A stretch of DNA of 64,000 nt, from NCBI RefSeq assembly GCF_030445035.2, contig NC_080680.1, forward strand, positions 92,447,157 through 92,511,156, read 5' to 3'. Under the pieces are notes generated by a model that made no database searches, had not been told where the DNA came from, and worked only from the letters and a program-made list of their open reading frames with translations. The position numbers and the translations under genes were made by a program. The stretch comes from Dasypus novemcinctus (Eukaryota; Chordata; Mammalia; Cingulata; Dasypodidae). Shown here piece after piece: positions 46,723 through 58,621 of this stretch (within the stretch, counting starts at the first letter, position 1; each line of letters begins with the position of its first letter).

Positions 46723-46813
46723 GCTTCTGATGGAAGCAGCTCCAGAGAAGATCTTTCATCCCAACTTTTAAGAAGAAATGAACAGATACGGAAGTTAGAG
46801 TCCAGACTTTCTG
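46723..46813 (+). CDS. GOLGA1: GOLGA1 coding exon 2 (counting coding exons)
   Basis: The acceptor ends taaacag and the donor is gtatgt. The 91 nt enter in phase 0 and leave in phase 1. They encode [19 protein letters not shown], then [11 protein letters not shown], where the coiled coil begins. Confidence 0.95.
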
Positions 46814-47569
46814 GTATGTCTAAGAACTCAAACAATAGGAAACTTGCCTGACTTTCTACCCCTATAAAATAGCCATGTGTGGGATAACCTTACAGTTATT
46901 TTGACATATCATTTTGATCTTCTTAGTAAAAAAGGAACAATTTATACCCCCATATTTCCTTTCTTTTTTTAGTGTACTATATCAAAACGGAGTTTCAAAG
47001 TTACAAAAAACAACATGTTTATCTGCTCCTGAGGTTTCTAGCCATGGATATAGAAGTTAGGAAAAGTATATGTAGAACAGATTTGACCATATTGCTTTGG
47101 TCAATTCTGGAGAGGGGTAGGAGATAGTATTTGCAAGGAATAGAAAACAGATGTTGGATTCATCAACACCAGAGACAGTTTGGTGCTATGTTACCCCTTG
47201 CTACAGTTACGTATCACCTGTGTAAGTGTCATGCTGGGTCGTTGGACCACTTTTCAATAGTATCTCTAACTTCAACATCTGTATAGAAGCTCGCATTGTG
47301 TCTTTTGTCTACAGTTTATATAACTCCCGTTATAATCTTATAGGGCACGATCATGACAGAGTTGTGAATTGTTATTTTAGTTTCTGCCATTAGAAACATT
47401 TTGAAAGTTTAATCTTGTGAAGTGGCCCATTGCTTCTGTGTCTCTTTTCGTCCCTTAGTCTTAAGCTCATTTTACTAGAGTGCAAGCCGTGGATGACAAC
47501 ATTCATAAAGTTGCATATGAAGTATTTGTATTTTTGCAGTTAACAGAAGTCCATAGCACAGCTTGCAGC

Positions 47570-47735
47570 TACTAGATAATCCATAATCTAATTTAATCAT
47601 CATTGTAGCCTTATTAGGTTTAGTGAAGTTAAGTTCACACAAGTGGTTAACAAGAGGTTAAGTGGTAGAGCTGGGTTTCAGACGCAGATTTGTCTGATGC
47701 TAGAGTCTGTACTCTTAACTTCAGTCTGCTTTAAA
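47570..47735 (-). mobile_element. MIR fragment, antisense
   Basis: 'ttaagtggtagagctgggttt' (part) and 'agagtctgtactcttaactt' in MIR order. Confidence 0.65.
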
Positions 47736-47989
47736 CTTAGTTCTTCTATCTTGTTACTCCTACTCATAAATAATTTTCTAACAAAGGTCAAATAACTTTA
47801 CATTTGTTTAATTTGATAGAGGTGTCTACAAAACAATATGTACCTTCCCTTATGCAGAAAGAGGAATAGTTGGGGCTTTGCTTTGTTAGAGAAGGGACAG
47901 GACAGAGAATTGATGTTTTTCGAGCATTTTTATGTCCTGGGTATTCTTACAGGCTTGGTAAGAACAACAACAATAACAAAAATAACAAT

Positions 47990-48215
47990 AGTAGCTTCCA
48001 TTTATTGAGCATTGTGTGCCAGTTCCTTAAGACATGTAAAACACTTAGTTTATTATCTGATTCATCCTTTGAGGTAGGTATAATTAATATCATTTGATAA
48101 ATGAAGAAACTAATACTTAGGATCAATAATATGTTTAAGTCCAGCTAAGGACTGGCAGAGTTGGGATTTGAACTAAAGCCTGTCTGCTTTTCCCCTATAG
48201 CATACTATCTTCTTT
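47990..48215 (-). mobile_element. MIR element, antisense
   Basis: 'tttattgagcattgtgtgcc', 'gataaatgaagaaactaata', 'ggcagagttgggatttgaac': a well-preserved antisense MIR. Confidence 0.8.
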
Positions 48216-48789
48216 GGCCACCCAAGTAATTAATTCTGAATTTTGCCTTTAATATGACATAAGTGGCTCAGTTCCTGTCTAGAAAGAAAGCTGACTTTTC
48301 TAGAGAATGAAGTATTTTTAACATGAAGATAATACTATGCTAAAGTGTTTGCTGTTGCTCTAACCACTGTTACTCAGTTGTGTGGACTAAAATGAGCTGC
48401 TTAGTTAGTTCTCTTTAATCTACCCTGGTGCTAAGGCTGCAAGGGGAAGAGGAAAGGTGAGGTTTGAAATTAAATTAAATTGAGATGGTATGGTATTCTT
48501 CATAGGGAGGCATTTCTGATAACCAGGCCAGACCTAACTCTTGCTCCCTATCAAGGCCAAACAAATCTGCCTGTTTGTATTCCTCATTTATACTGGGGAT
48601 AGTTTGTACTATACCTGTTTGCATACGTTGTTCATTGTTAATGGGAGGCTATCTGCCTAGCTTTCCTTAACAGGAGTGGTTTTCAGGTTGAGAAAATCAT
48701 CATCATTTTTCACTCATTTTTTTGTTAAATTAACTTCCTTTCCTAATGTTTGTCCATTCTTGGTATGTGCATCACCTTCCTCACCCAAG

Positions 48790-48864
48790 ACTATGCTGAA
48801 CAGGTCCGAAACTTGCAGAAGATAAAAGAGAAGCTTGAAATTGCATTAGAAAAACACCAGGATT
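48790..48864 (+). CDS. GOLGA1: GOLGA1 coding exon 3
   Basis: The acceptor ends cccaag and the donor is gtacgt. The 75 nt enter and leave in phase 1, encoding [19 protein letters not shown] followed by LEKHQD, with clear heptad spacing. Confidence 0.95.
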
Positions 48865-49783
48865 GTACGTATTTTTTTCCTGCTTTTTTTAGTCTTTTCA
48901 GGGTTTCGTTTTTTGAAATGAAACAATAGTATATATTTAAGTTTGTCCCTCATCAGAGCTTAAATATTTGTTTTACAAACTGTCTACTTCTTAATCAGGT
49001 TGGTATAATATTTGGTATTTATAAGTACACTTTTTTATTTTATGTTGCCTTACGGACATGTGTCTTAGGAGGAGGTCATTCTCTTTATGAATCAGCTTGT
49101 CTCCACATAGTTGACCAGCTTATTGGCTACCCTTATGATTTAGTAAAATCCAGTCCCTGGCCTTTGGGCCTAGATTAGGAGACTTGAGTTCTAGCCTTAG
49201 CTTTATTGCTGCTGCGTTCAGTAACTGGACGAAATCTCTGACTGTCATCACTCCCAAGAAAAGAACCTATGTTTTGGTTGGTCTATCCTAAATCTTATGT
49301 TTTCCTGTGGGTTCCTTCCAAGAAAAGTACTAGTAAAAGAAGGAGACTTATTTTTGTTGATATATTTGTTAATTTTTTAAAGAAAAACAAATTGAAAGAA
49401 AGGTTTTTAAGTTTTGTTTTGATTTTCATTTTTGTTTTTAATTCTACTAAAGTTGTAGTTGCCATCACTTGGCAGCCGCATTGGTGTTTTCTGGCAACCT
49501 ACCTAACTCAGTGTCTATCATTGTACCATTTAAAAATTTTGATGTCTTCTTAAATGTGTATTCTTGACAATTACAAAAAACAAAAATAATAGAAAACAAA
49601 CAACAACAAAAAACGTGGTCTGTAATAAAGGCCAAAAGAGTCTTCTGAGAAAGTCATACTTTTCCCAGTCTCATAAAAACATTTATGTGGTCTTGACCTT
49701 TTTCAGTTATAAAGTAATAATATAGGATGTCATGCTCTTTCTGAAATATTTTCATATCTCAAATAGAGCCTCTTTGTTAACAG

Positions 49784-49881
49784 CTTCCATGCGGAAATTT
49801 CAAGAGCAGAATGAGACATTCCAAGCCAACAGAGCCAAAATGGCAGAAGGACTGGCTTTGGCATTAGCCAGAAAGGACCAG
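49784..49881 (+). CDS. GOLGA1: GOLGA1 coding exon 4
   Basis: The acceptor ends taacag and the donor is gtattt. The 98 nt enter in phase 1 and end on a codon boundary. They encode [18 protein letters not shown], then [19 protein letters not shown] pair lies only 67 bp after the donor. Confidence 0.95.
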
Positions 49882-49948
49882 GTATTTTATATGTGGCATT
49901 GACCAAGGCTGGTGGAGAGATTTCAGTTTGATTTAAAAAGTCATGACA

Positions 49949-50173
49949 AGGGAACAGATGTGGCTCAAGCAGTTAAGCACCTGCTTCCCACATGGGAGGT
50001 ACCAGGTTCTCTTCCCAGTGCCTCCTAAGGAAAATGGAAACAAACAACAAGCAAAAACAAACATAAAAACCAACTCAAGGGAGCGATGTGGCTCAATGGT
50101 TGAGCACCAGTTTCTCATATATGAGGTCCTGGGTTCATTCTCTGGCCCCTGGTACCTCAAGGAAAAAAAAAAC
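49949..50173 (+). mobile_element. Two monomeric tRNA-like SINE units inside one target-site duplication
   Basis: Unit 1 (49949-50077) has 'gatgtggctcaagcagttaa' and an A-rich linker; unit 2 (50078-50173) has 'gatgtggctcaatggttgag', ggttcattctc and an A run. AGTCATGACA occurs at 49939-49948 and 50174-50183, flanking both units together, so they moved as one dimer. Confidence 0.8.
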
Positions 50174-50183
50174 AGTCATGACA

Positions 50184-51000
50184 TAAATGTTATAGAAAAC
50201 ATTTAAAACCTGGAGAAAAAAGAATGATATGTAAGTTCTTTAAGGTTCTATAAAGTTTCATTTGGCCTTAGAATGGAAAATCATCAAGAAATTTTACCGT
50301 TCTAATCGTGAAATGCATCCAGAATTGGAGAGTATCATTTTCTGCAACTGTGTCACTTCATAAAATGGAGAAAGTAGTGTGTCCATACTCTGATGGAGAG
50401 CCTCCCCCACACCCCAAAAAAGATCTCTGTCCTCTAAAACCTGCCTCAAAGCCTAGACCCCAAAACACTGTCTGTTATAGTGGAGAAGATACTATCAAGC
50501 TAGCCATCATTCATAGTGTATTAATACATATTCTTGCAACCTCTTTTCCCAAATTTCTTTAACTTAGCCAGCTAGACAGAGTGAACTCCTATAAGTGGCA
50601 ATCCCAACAGAACCATCCATTGAAAGATACTGAATAAATGACAGAAGAAAGGAAAATAATAGCATTACTAGCTGTTATAATTATTTTGAAATATGTTTGT
50701 TCAACATAGTCAATGGCATTTTAAAATTAAGATAAGCATCAATATATTATTGTAATGATAATTGTGATTTATTAAGAGGGGTCAATTTATTATGTTCCAC
50801 TTAAGAAAATTTATTATTTCATCTGTTAAAAGAGGGTTGGTTGGTTGGTTGGTTCTAAACATGTGTATTAGTCATCTATGTTATTTACTTAACAGAAAAA
50901 AACCTCATTTCGTTGATACTCTGAAACACTATGGTGTGAATATATATAAAAGAAGAAAGTAATCTAAAATTGATGGATTCTGACTGTAGACATTGTACCA
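50184..51000. other. GOLGA1 intron, nothing recognised except (TTGG)n
   Basis: Unique-looking sequence with a short TTGG run near 50835-50855. Confidence 0.45.
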
Positions 51001-51008
51001 ATGGTTCT

Positions 51009-51403
51009 TTTTTTTTTTAAAGATTTATTTTATTTATTTGTTTCTCCCCCTGCCCCGTTGTTTATGCTGTTGTCTGCTCTCTGTGTCTGTTTGTTGTGTG
51101 TGCTTTGTGTCTGCTCAGCTTTTTTTTAGGAGGCACTGGGAACCAAACCCGGGACCTCCCTTGTGAAGGGAGGCCAATCACTTCAGCCACCTCTGATCCC
51201 TGCTTATGTGGCTTTCGTTTTTCCTCACTGTGTCTCCTTGTTGTTTTATCTCATTGCATCATCTTGTTGCGTCTGCTTGCCATACCATCCTATCATGTCA
51301 GCTCACTGTCTTGCTCATCTTCTTTAGGAGATACTGGAACTGAACCCCGGACCTCCCTTGTGGTAGGCGGGCACCCAACTGCTTGAACCATATCCGCTTT
51401 CCC
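51009..51403 (-). mobile_element. Dimeric DAS-type SINE
   Basis: Antisense. Two B-box-like motifs ('aaacccgggacctccctt' near 51145 and 'aaccccggacctcccttg' near 51343) each follow a head. 'tggttctttt' and 'tggctctttt' flank it as a probable duplication. Confidence 0.88.
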
Positions 51404-51404
51404 C

Positions 51405-51932
51405 AGTGGCTCTTTTACCCCTGTTCTATGGTTTCTGAATAAGTGACATAACCCCCTTTCCCTTTATTCATACCAGATGGTATAAAACATGTTGGTAAAA
51501 TCAAGATGAGAGGAAGAATAATTATCAGAGTTGTTAAGGATTCCTCCCATTCACACACTTTCAATAAATTAATTTCTAAGCACCAATTATTGAGTTACCC
51601 AACTCAGCTTGTCCCAGCTACCCACTCATAAGAAAACACTTAGGAATAAACTGAAAACAGCATAAGAACAGCAGCTACAGCTTTGTTTGGGTGCCCTGCT
51701 TAGTTCTGTGAGCTTATATTTGTATCCTTGGAAGTTTATATAAAATTCACTTTCTTGGTTTAGGACTTATTGACTTTCTTAATATTAAGCCAAGTCATGG
51801 GTTTTTTTATTTTGTTTGATTGATTTTTGGGGGGGAGGTTGTTTTCTTTTTGTTTTGGTTTTCTGAAAATCATGGTGTTACTTATACTCTTCCTTGAGAA
51901 CTATATGTTTTTGTTGTTTTGTTTTATTTTAG
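51405..51932. other. GOLGA1 intron, nothing recognised
   Basis: The T-rich end is the acceptor tract of the 33-nt exon. Confidence 0.4.
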
Positions 51933-51965
51933 GAATGGTCAGAAAAGATGGATCAGCTTGAAAAG
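51933..51965 (+). CDS. GOLGA1: GOLGA1 coding exon 5 (33-nt microexon)
   Basis: Very short in-phase exon: EWSEKMDQLEK. The acceptor is a long T-rich tract ending ttttag and the donor is gttagt. Its size and sequence fit the coiled coil between its neighbours. Skipping it would keep the reading frame. Confidence 0.93.
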
Positions 51966-52301
51966 GTTAGTTCATCTTGATTTTTGTCTCATTATTGATT
52001 TTGACCTCTGCGGCTTGGGAATGTTCTATGCAATACCCAGTGCACTGACTGCTCTACCACCCCTTGGAAGCAGGGTACTTTATGATTAGACACTGGTTTG
52101 CACAGCTCAAGTCTTCCTCTTTCTGGGTAGGTGTGCTAAATACCTTTTGTTTACCCCTCCTGATATAACTCTCCCACCCTTCTGTTCCTTTTCTCTGTAT
52201 TCTGGAAGGCTGATTGACAGGGACAGCATCAGCAGGGCTCCAATGTCCACTGGCTTGCTATTGAGTTCAGATAGTGGGGAACACAGAGAAACTACTTGTG
52301 G

Positions 52302-52676
52302 TGAAACAGACTTGGCCCAGTGGTTAGGGCGTCCGTCTACCACATGGGAGGTCCACGGTTCAAACCCCAGGCCTCCTTGACCCGTGTGGAGCTGGCCCAT
52401 GCGCAGCACTGATGCGCGCAAGGAGTGCCGCGCCACGCAGAGGTGTCCCCTGCGTAGGGGAGCCCCACTCCCAAGGAGTGCATCCGTAAGGAGAGCCGCC
52501 CAGCGCGAAAGAAAGTGCAGCCTGCTCAGAAATGGCTCTGCCCACACTTCCAGTGCTGCTGACGACAACAAGGAAGCGGACAAAGAAACAAGACGCAGCA
52601 AATAGACACACAGAACAGACAACCAGGGGAGGGGGGGAATTAAATAAAAAAATGAATCTTTAAAAAAAAAAAAAAA
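52302..52676 (+). mobile_element. DAS-type SINE with 15-bp target-site duplication
   Basis: AGAAACTACTTGTGG is identical at 52287-52301 and 52677-52691. The body is shorter than usual: the stretch with the ACAAGATGACGCAA phrase is missing. Confidence 0.95.
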
Positions 52677-53484
52677 AGAAACTACTTGTGGAAGAAGAGT
52701 GTGGTCAGGGTATTTATTCTTCCAGCTCTCGCTACATGGAATCCCTTCAGATTAGCTATAGCCCATTACCAAAGGTCACAGCTTATGTGCAACAGTCCTT
52801 TCATCACAGTTGCTGTCTTTGGATTTTCTGTTACTTCTTCATTCCTTTGCTCCTTCATGCCCAACTTTTATTAGCACATTATCTCTTGGTTTTTTCTTAC
52901 CTAGTCTATAGCTTTGATAAGTCTCCTTATTAAATTTTCCTCAAAATGCCTGATGTGAATATGCCTTCTGTTTCTTGCTAGAGGCCCTGACTGATAACTG
53001 TAAGTAATATTAGGAATACCTCTTAAGGAGGCAGTGAGGAGGAGGGCTTTCTTGTCTGAGAAGAAACTCTGATGTGGCAGTTGAAATTCACATTGGACTT
53101 TTTAAAGTCTTTCTAAATTATGGTAAAGGGGATTCATGTAGTACTAAACCACATAAAACCTACTTTAGATCACTAAGGTTATTTTCTCTTTGTTTCATGG
53201 ATTTTTTTTTTTCCATAGGAAGGGTTGAAGGAATATTAGACTGAGAAGGAATAATGAGGCTTCTAGGTAGATATTTGAAGTCAGTTTGATTTTTAGAAAT
53301 ACTTGTTTTACACAGATTTCATTTCTTTTCAATTGGGAATTGGAAACAGCAACAGCAGGTTTTGCCTCAAGAGAGTCCGTGTTGAAGAACCATAGTTTAG
53401 TAAATTGTAACCTACTGATACCAGTCATGTCCAATTTTTGTCAACTTGATGACTCAAATCAGTTCTACTTAAATGCATCTAAAT

Positions 53485-53553
53485 TTTTAAAGTATTTTTT
53501 AAAGTATTTTTAAAGTATTTTTAAAGTATTTAAAGTAATTTTTAAAGTATTCA
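53485..53553. repeat. Short tandem array, unit TTTTTAAAGTA
   Basis: Five to six copies of an 11-12-bp unit with small length changes. Confidence 0.85.
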
Positions 53554-53900
53554 GTCTTACTCCAGTTATTTCTGTTATTAAGCCATTTCAGGATGTCACT
53601 GAAAATAGACATGTAAAATGGATATCTGGAATTGTTGGTCAAACTTAAGAACTTTAAAGGTTTAAGTAATTTTTACTCTTCCACTTAATCACAACTAACG
53701 TTTTTAAAACACTTTTATTTTTAACTTATTGTTTGTAGATAATTACATATTGGTCATATTACTGTTTAGCTTTCTATTATCAATGTATTATTGTCTACTG
53801 ATGTGCTATTTCCTTAAGATTTTCCTTTAGTTAAGAATTTTGCTTGCATGTCCATATTTATGTTTTAGTTGCCTGAGTTGGTGTCTTTTTTTCCAAATAG

Positions 53901-54029
53901 GATAAAAGGTGTCTGACAGCTCAGTTACAGGAAATGAAGAACCAGAGTTTGAATCTTTTCCAAAGACGAGATGAAATGGATGAATTAGAGGGGTTTCAGC
54001 AGCAGGAACTAAGTAAAATAAAGCACATG
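53901..54029 (+). CDS. GOLGA1: GOLGA1 coding exon 6
   Basis: The acceptor ends aaatag and the donor is gtgcgt. It has 43 whole codons: [20 protein letters not shown], then [20 protein letters not shown] and KHM. The first residues (DKRC) differ from the human EKNI as I recall it; the rest is close to identical. Confidence 0.95.
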
Positions 54030-54241
54030 GTGCGTATTTTTGTTTAGTAGCTAAATGTAGAAGAGATGAGTAATTACTCTGAGTTTACTAGTCATCACTA
54101 TTTAATTGCTAATAAATATACTTCAGTAGTCTTTGATATTAACCATATTTATATGTTTTCAATTTATTAAAATGGAAAAGTTCCATTTGAATTTTTTTTT
54201 TTAACTACTGGGCATATTTTGTTCTATAAGCTCCAAAAATG

Positions 54242-54662
54242 GGAAGCGAACTTGGCCCAGCAGTTAGGGCATCCGTCTACTACATGGGAGGTCCACAGTT
54301 CAAACCCCGGGCCTCCTTGACCCATGTGGAGCTGGCCCATGCACAGTGCTCATGCTTGCAAGGAGTGCCATGCCACGCAGGGGTGTCCCCCGCGTAGGGG
54401 AGCCCCAAGCTCAAGGAGTGCACCCCGTAAGGAGAGCCACCCAGCATGAAAGAAAGTGCAGCCTGCCCAAGAATGGCACTGCCCACACAGAGAGCTGACA
54501 CAACAAGATGACACAACAAAAAGAAACACAGATTCCCGTGCTGCTGACAACAACAGAAGTGGACAAAGAAGACGACGCAGCAAATAGACACAGAGAATAG
54601 ACAACTGGGGTGGCGGAAAGGGAGAGAAATAAATAAAAATAAATAATCTTTTTTAAAAAAAA
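54242..54662 (+). mobile_element. DAS-type SINE with 13-bp target-site duplication
   Basis: AGCTCCAAAAATG (54229-54241) and AGCTCCAATAATG (54663-54675) flank it. It ends about 100 bp before a GOLGA1 coding exon, between the exons at 53901 and 54764. Confidence 0.94.
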
Positions 54663-54763
54663 AGCTCCAATAATGTTATATAAGTTTGGCATATTGGTTC
54701 AAATTTTTTCTGAAAGTATATTTCTTAGCAGTTGCCTAATGAAACTTTGTATCTTTGTATCAG

Positions 54764-54933
54764 CTTTTAAAAAAAGAAGAAAGTCTGGGGGAGATGGAGC
54801 AAGAATTGGAGGCACGAACCAGAGAACTTAGTCAAACCCAGAAGGAGTTGATGACTTCCAATCAGATGTCATCAGATTTAAGCCAAAAGCTAGAAGAGTT
54901 GCAGAGACACTACTCAACGCTGGAAGAGCAGAG
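54764..54933 (+). CDS. GOLGA1: GOLGA1 coding exon 7
   Basis: The acceptor ends tatcag. The 170 nt enter in phase 0 and leave in phase 2, encoding [19 protein letters not shown], the [16 protein letters not shown] segment and STLEEQ. The donor gttctt is weak. The frame stays open past it for about 31 codons to a TGA near 55028, so retention would give a truncated golgin. Confidence 0.93.
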
Positions 54934-55404
54934 GTTCTTGATTGGTCTGTGGGGCCCATGGGAAGTGGTTAGTGTAGCTCTGGTTATAGCCCATCCACCT
55001 TTCCCCATTGCTGATTGCAATACTTTCTGACCTCAGTGCCTACAAAAGTTTCTGGACTTGTTCTCACCTGCCTGCAGCTCAGGACCCCATTCTCAAGCTC
55101 TGCCTTCTTCGCCTACCTAGGCTCAGACCCACTCCATCCCTGCCCAGGGATTCATCGTGGTTTGTTAGCTATTGAGTCACCAAAGGCAGGTCAGAATTTC
55201 TTCCTTAAACCTGGGTGGAATTTTTCTCTTTGGAGTTTTGCTTCAGAGAGAGCCAAGATGCATTCTCTATTGATAATCTTCACTTGGATTAATAATGTTT
55301 GTAGCCCTGGCCTGTGAGGAGCCATCTGTGTTTTTCCTATAGAAGAATATTTCTTAGAAGGGATATCCAGATTTATGTATTGTCTGCTTTTTTTTTCAAT
55401 GAAG

Positions 55405-55516
55405 AGATATTGTGACAGCTTCAAAAACAGGTGCAGAAAATAAGATCACAGCCCTTGAGGGAAAGGAACAAGAGCTCCAAGCATTCATTCAGAGGCTCTC
55501 CATTGATTTGCAAAAG
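55405..55516 (+). CDS. GOLGA1: GOLGA1 coding exon 8
   Basis: The acceptor was chosen by frame and homology. Using the AG at 55403-55404 completes an Arg codon with the previous exon and gives [19 protein letters not shown], matching golgin-97. The next AG two bases later would break the frame. The exon ends QRLSIDLQK at a strong gtaagt donor. It is 112 nt, entering in phase 2 and leaving in phase 0. Confidence 0.9.
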
Positions 55517-55821
55517 GTAAGTAGAGTAGTAGGAATGGATTTCTAGGATTCTTGAATGGGGTAAAATGGATTCTTTCAGAAACTTCAGCCTCAGGATGAC
55601 TGCTTAAACTCATTTCTCATACAGTCCACATTGCCCCAGTCCCTGGTCTAGCCAGGCTGCACTCATATGGGAATGGCCAGGTCAGCTGGACAAGGTTTGC
55701 CTAAAAGGAGAGATCAGTATTATCCTGACAGGAATTTTCAAAATACACCATTTGGTCCACTCAAATATGTCTTAAAAGTATCACATAATGGACCATACAC
55801 TTAAAAAAACCTAACAGTCTT

Positions 55822-56221
55822 TTTTTTTCTCTCCCCATCCCACACCTCCATCCCAGTTGTCTGTTCTCTGTGTCCATTTGCTGCGTGTTCTTCTTTGTCT
55901 GCTTCTGTTGTTGTCAGCTGCATGGGAATCTGTGTTTCTTTTTGTTGTGTCATCTTGTTGTGTCAGCTCTCCATGTGTGCGGCGCCATTCCTGGGCAGGC
56001 TGCACTTTCTTTTGCGCTGGGCGGCTCTCCTTACGGGGCTCACTCCTTCTGTGTGGGGCTCCCCTATGCGGGGGACACCCCTGTGTGGCACGGCACTCCT
56101 TGCGCACATCAGCACTGCGCATGGGCCAGCTCCACACGGGTCAAGGAGGCCCGGGGTTTGAACTGCGGACCTCCCATGTGGTAGACAGATGCCCTAACCA
56201 CTGGGCCAAGTCCGCTTCCCA
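55822..56221 (-). mobile_element. DAS-type SINE with target-site duplication
   Basis: Antisense full-length copy. 'AAAAACCTAACAGTCTT' before and 'AAAAATGTAACAGTCTT' after are a ~17-bp duplication with two mismatches. Confidence 0.92.
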
Positions 56222-56734
56222 GAAAAATGTAACAGTCTTGGTTGACACAGCCAGGATTGTACCTTTGATATACCTGGCTCCAGTGCAGTTTTTTCTAGGT
56301 CACATAATCAGGTGATACATTATAATTAGTTTTTTCATTTGGTCTATTTATATTTATTATTCTCCTATTCTAGGCCTGTGCTAAATTCTGAGAATATAAA
56401 GATAAACAATAATAATGTTATTATTAAGTGTAGTCTCTCTCAATGACATATTTTCTATCAGCATTTTGAGCAGAACCATTTGTATTGTTTGATTCTCCGG
56501 GTACTGTAGGACATTTAGCTTTCCTGGTCTCTGTGCTCTGAATGCCAGCAGCATCCTCCAGTCATTGTGATAACCCAGCCCTTTCTCCACATGACAAAAC
56601 ACCCCCTGGGGGTGGTACCACCCATCCATAGTCTCATTCTTTGAGAACTACTAATCTAGATTGAGACAGAGACTTATAGCATAATTACAATATAGTAAGA
56701 GTTGTGTAAAGAGATGTTTGTATACCACTTCCAG

Positions 56735-56895
56735 CTAAATATTATTATTATCCTATTTATAGATACATAAACTGAAACTAAGTGATATTAAGTTCCTTGT
56801 TCATAGTTATAACATTAAATGACACATCTGGATTCTAACCCAAGTCTTACTCCAAAACTCATGTGTGTTTTACTGCACTTTGTTGCCTCCTAACA
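56735..56895 (-). mobile_element. MIR fragment, antisense
   Basis: 'tacataaactgaaactaagt' and 'cacatctggattctaaccca' in MIR order. Confidence 0.7.
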
Positions 56896-57099
56896 AGAAG
56901 CACCTTGAAAATGTATGTTTACATGAATGAATGACTGTGATACAAGGTTTCTACCTTTAACAACCTCAAAATATAGACACATGTATTATTTGTTTTCAGT
57001 GTCTTACAGTTTAATTATACAGCTCAAACCTCTTGTAGCCACAAGAAAAAAATTCACAATTAAGCAAATCCCAAATAAGTAAAATAAATATTATAAATG

Positions 57100-57375
57100 C
57101 AGAAGATACGCCATATAACCAAAGAATGAACCCTAATGTAAACTATGGACTTTAGTTAGTAATGTAACAGTATTGGTTCATCAGCTGTAGCAAGTGTACC
57201 ACACTAATATAAAACGTTAATAATTTGGAAAATTTCATGTGCAAGGATGGGGGGGCAGTATATGAGAACTCTACATTCTGCATGATTTTTCTGTTAACCT
57301 ATAACTGTTTTGAAATTTAACTAAATTTTTAATTAAAAATAATTAAATATTAAATATAAGTAGCTAAAAAAAAAA
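57100..57375 (+). mobile_element. L1 3' end, sense
   Basis: Typical L1 3' UTR: 'aaccctaatgtaaactatgg', 'gtaccacactaatataaaac', then 'gaactctacattctgcatg' and an A-rich end. Confidence 0.8.
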
Positions 57376-57399
57376 AGATATGCCATCGAGAGTACATTT

Positions 57400-57790
57400 C
57401 CACCCCAGGAGTCAAGGAAATGTTCCTGGAGAAACTGGAATTTCGAGGATGGGGAGGAGAGGAGTTGGCAGAGAAGGTAGAAGGGTACAGAGTAAGGGAG
57501 GAAAAAGTGTGGAACTGTTGCTAGAAAGCTCTTGCAGTTGTCCAGCCATGAGATAATGGTGGTTTTAACAAGTGTGGTAGTAAAGATGATAGGAGGTAGA
57601 CAAGTTTAAGAAATATTGAGGAGATTGATACACTTGCTAATGTAACAAATATGGGAGGGGATCAAGAGAAAAGGAGGTATCGAGAATGATTTCTAGGTTT
57701 CTGGCTCAAGCAACTTAGGGGATGCTTTTGTCAATCATTGAGTTAAAAAATCCCTAGGAAAAGGGTAGTTTTAGAGTGAAGATCATGGTT
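57400..57790. mobile_element. Ancient interspersed repeat (unnamed)
   Basis: 'cttgcagttgtccagccatg', 'gataatggtggttttaac' and 'gatttctaggtttctggctc' recall the same repeat as 11925-12740. Confidence 0.45.
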
Positions 57791-57799
57791 TGGAGTTAG

Positions 57800-58200
57800 T
57801 TTCTTTTTTTTTAATTTGTTTTTATTAATATTGAATAGATATACAATAATATTTATAAAATATAAGTAAGGTAGAAAGTACAACCAGGCAGTGCACTCCA
57901 TGGAGTTCTTTTTTTAAGAAAAAGAACAGTATGTTTATCTTGGAGGTTCTCTGTGTGCCCTTCACTATCCCATCCTATTTCTTTTTCCTTGACAGGTAAG
58001 CACCATCCAGAAATTATTTCATTTCCTTGCTTTGTTTTATAATTTTGTCAAATTTTATCCCTAAATAATATCTCATTTAGTTTCTCATGCTTGTTAATGT
58101 TATATAAATGAAACCATGCTTTTTGGTATCAACATTATGTTCCTCAAAAACATTCATACTGACAACTGCAGCTATAATTTATTTTTTTCTTTACTGTGTA
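57800..58200 (-). mobile_element. Old L1 3' fragment, antisense
   Basis: Starts at a T run; contains 'gttatataaatgaaaccatgc' in part, ordinary antisense L1 wording. Confidence 0.5.
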
Positions 58201-58621
58201 GTATGAACATAGCAAAAACCCAGGTCTTTTTTCTGGTTCCAAAGTCTGTGCTTATTCTACTACATGCCAATCTAAATTTGGGAGATACAAGCAACTCTTC
58301 CCAGTGTAAACCAGAACAACAAATAATCTTACACAAGTAATTATGCTAGGCAAAATTAGGGATGGAAAATGAATTAATCATCAAGTTCCGTTTAGTCTTC
58401 TTGTGTGACATACCCCAAATAAAGTCTAAGTATTATAGTAAAATGGCTCTGATCTCACAGACCTATTGAAGGGCCTAAGAGACTCTTAGGAACCCAGGAA
58501 TTGCATTTTTGAGAACCATTGTTCTAGAAGAAACCATAGGATAAAATCTTTGAGACCTCTGGATAGGCAATGACGTTTTAATTAGGACATGAAAGGCCTA
58601 AACCAAAAGAATAAATCAGTA

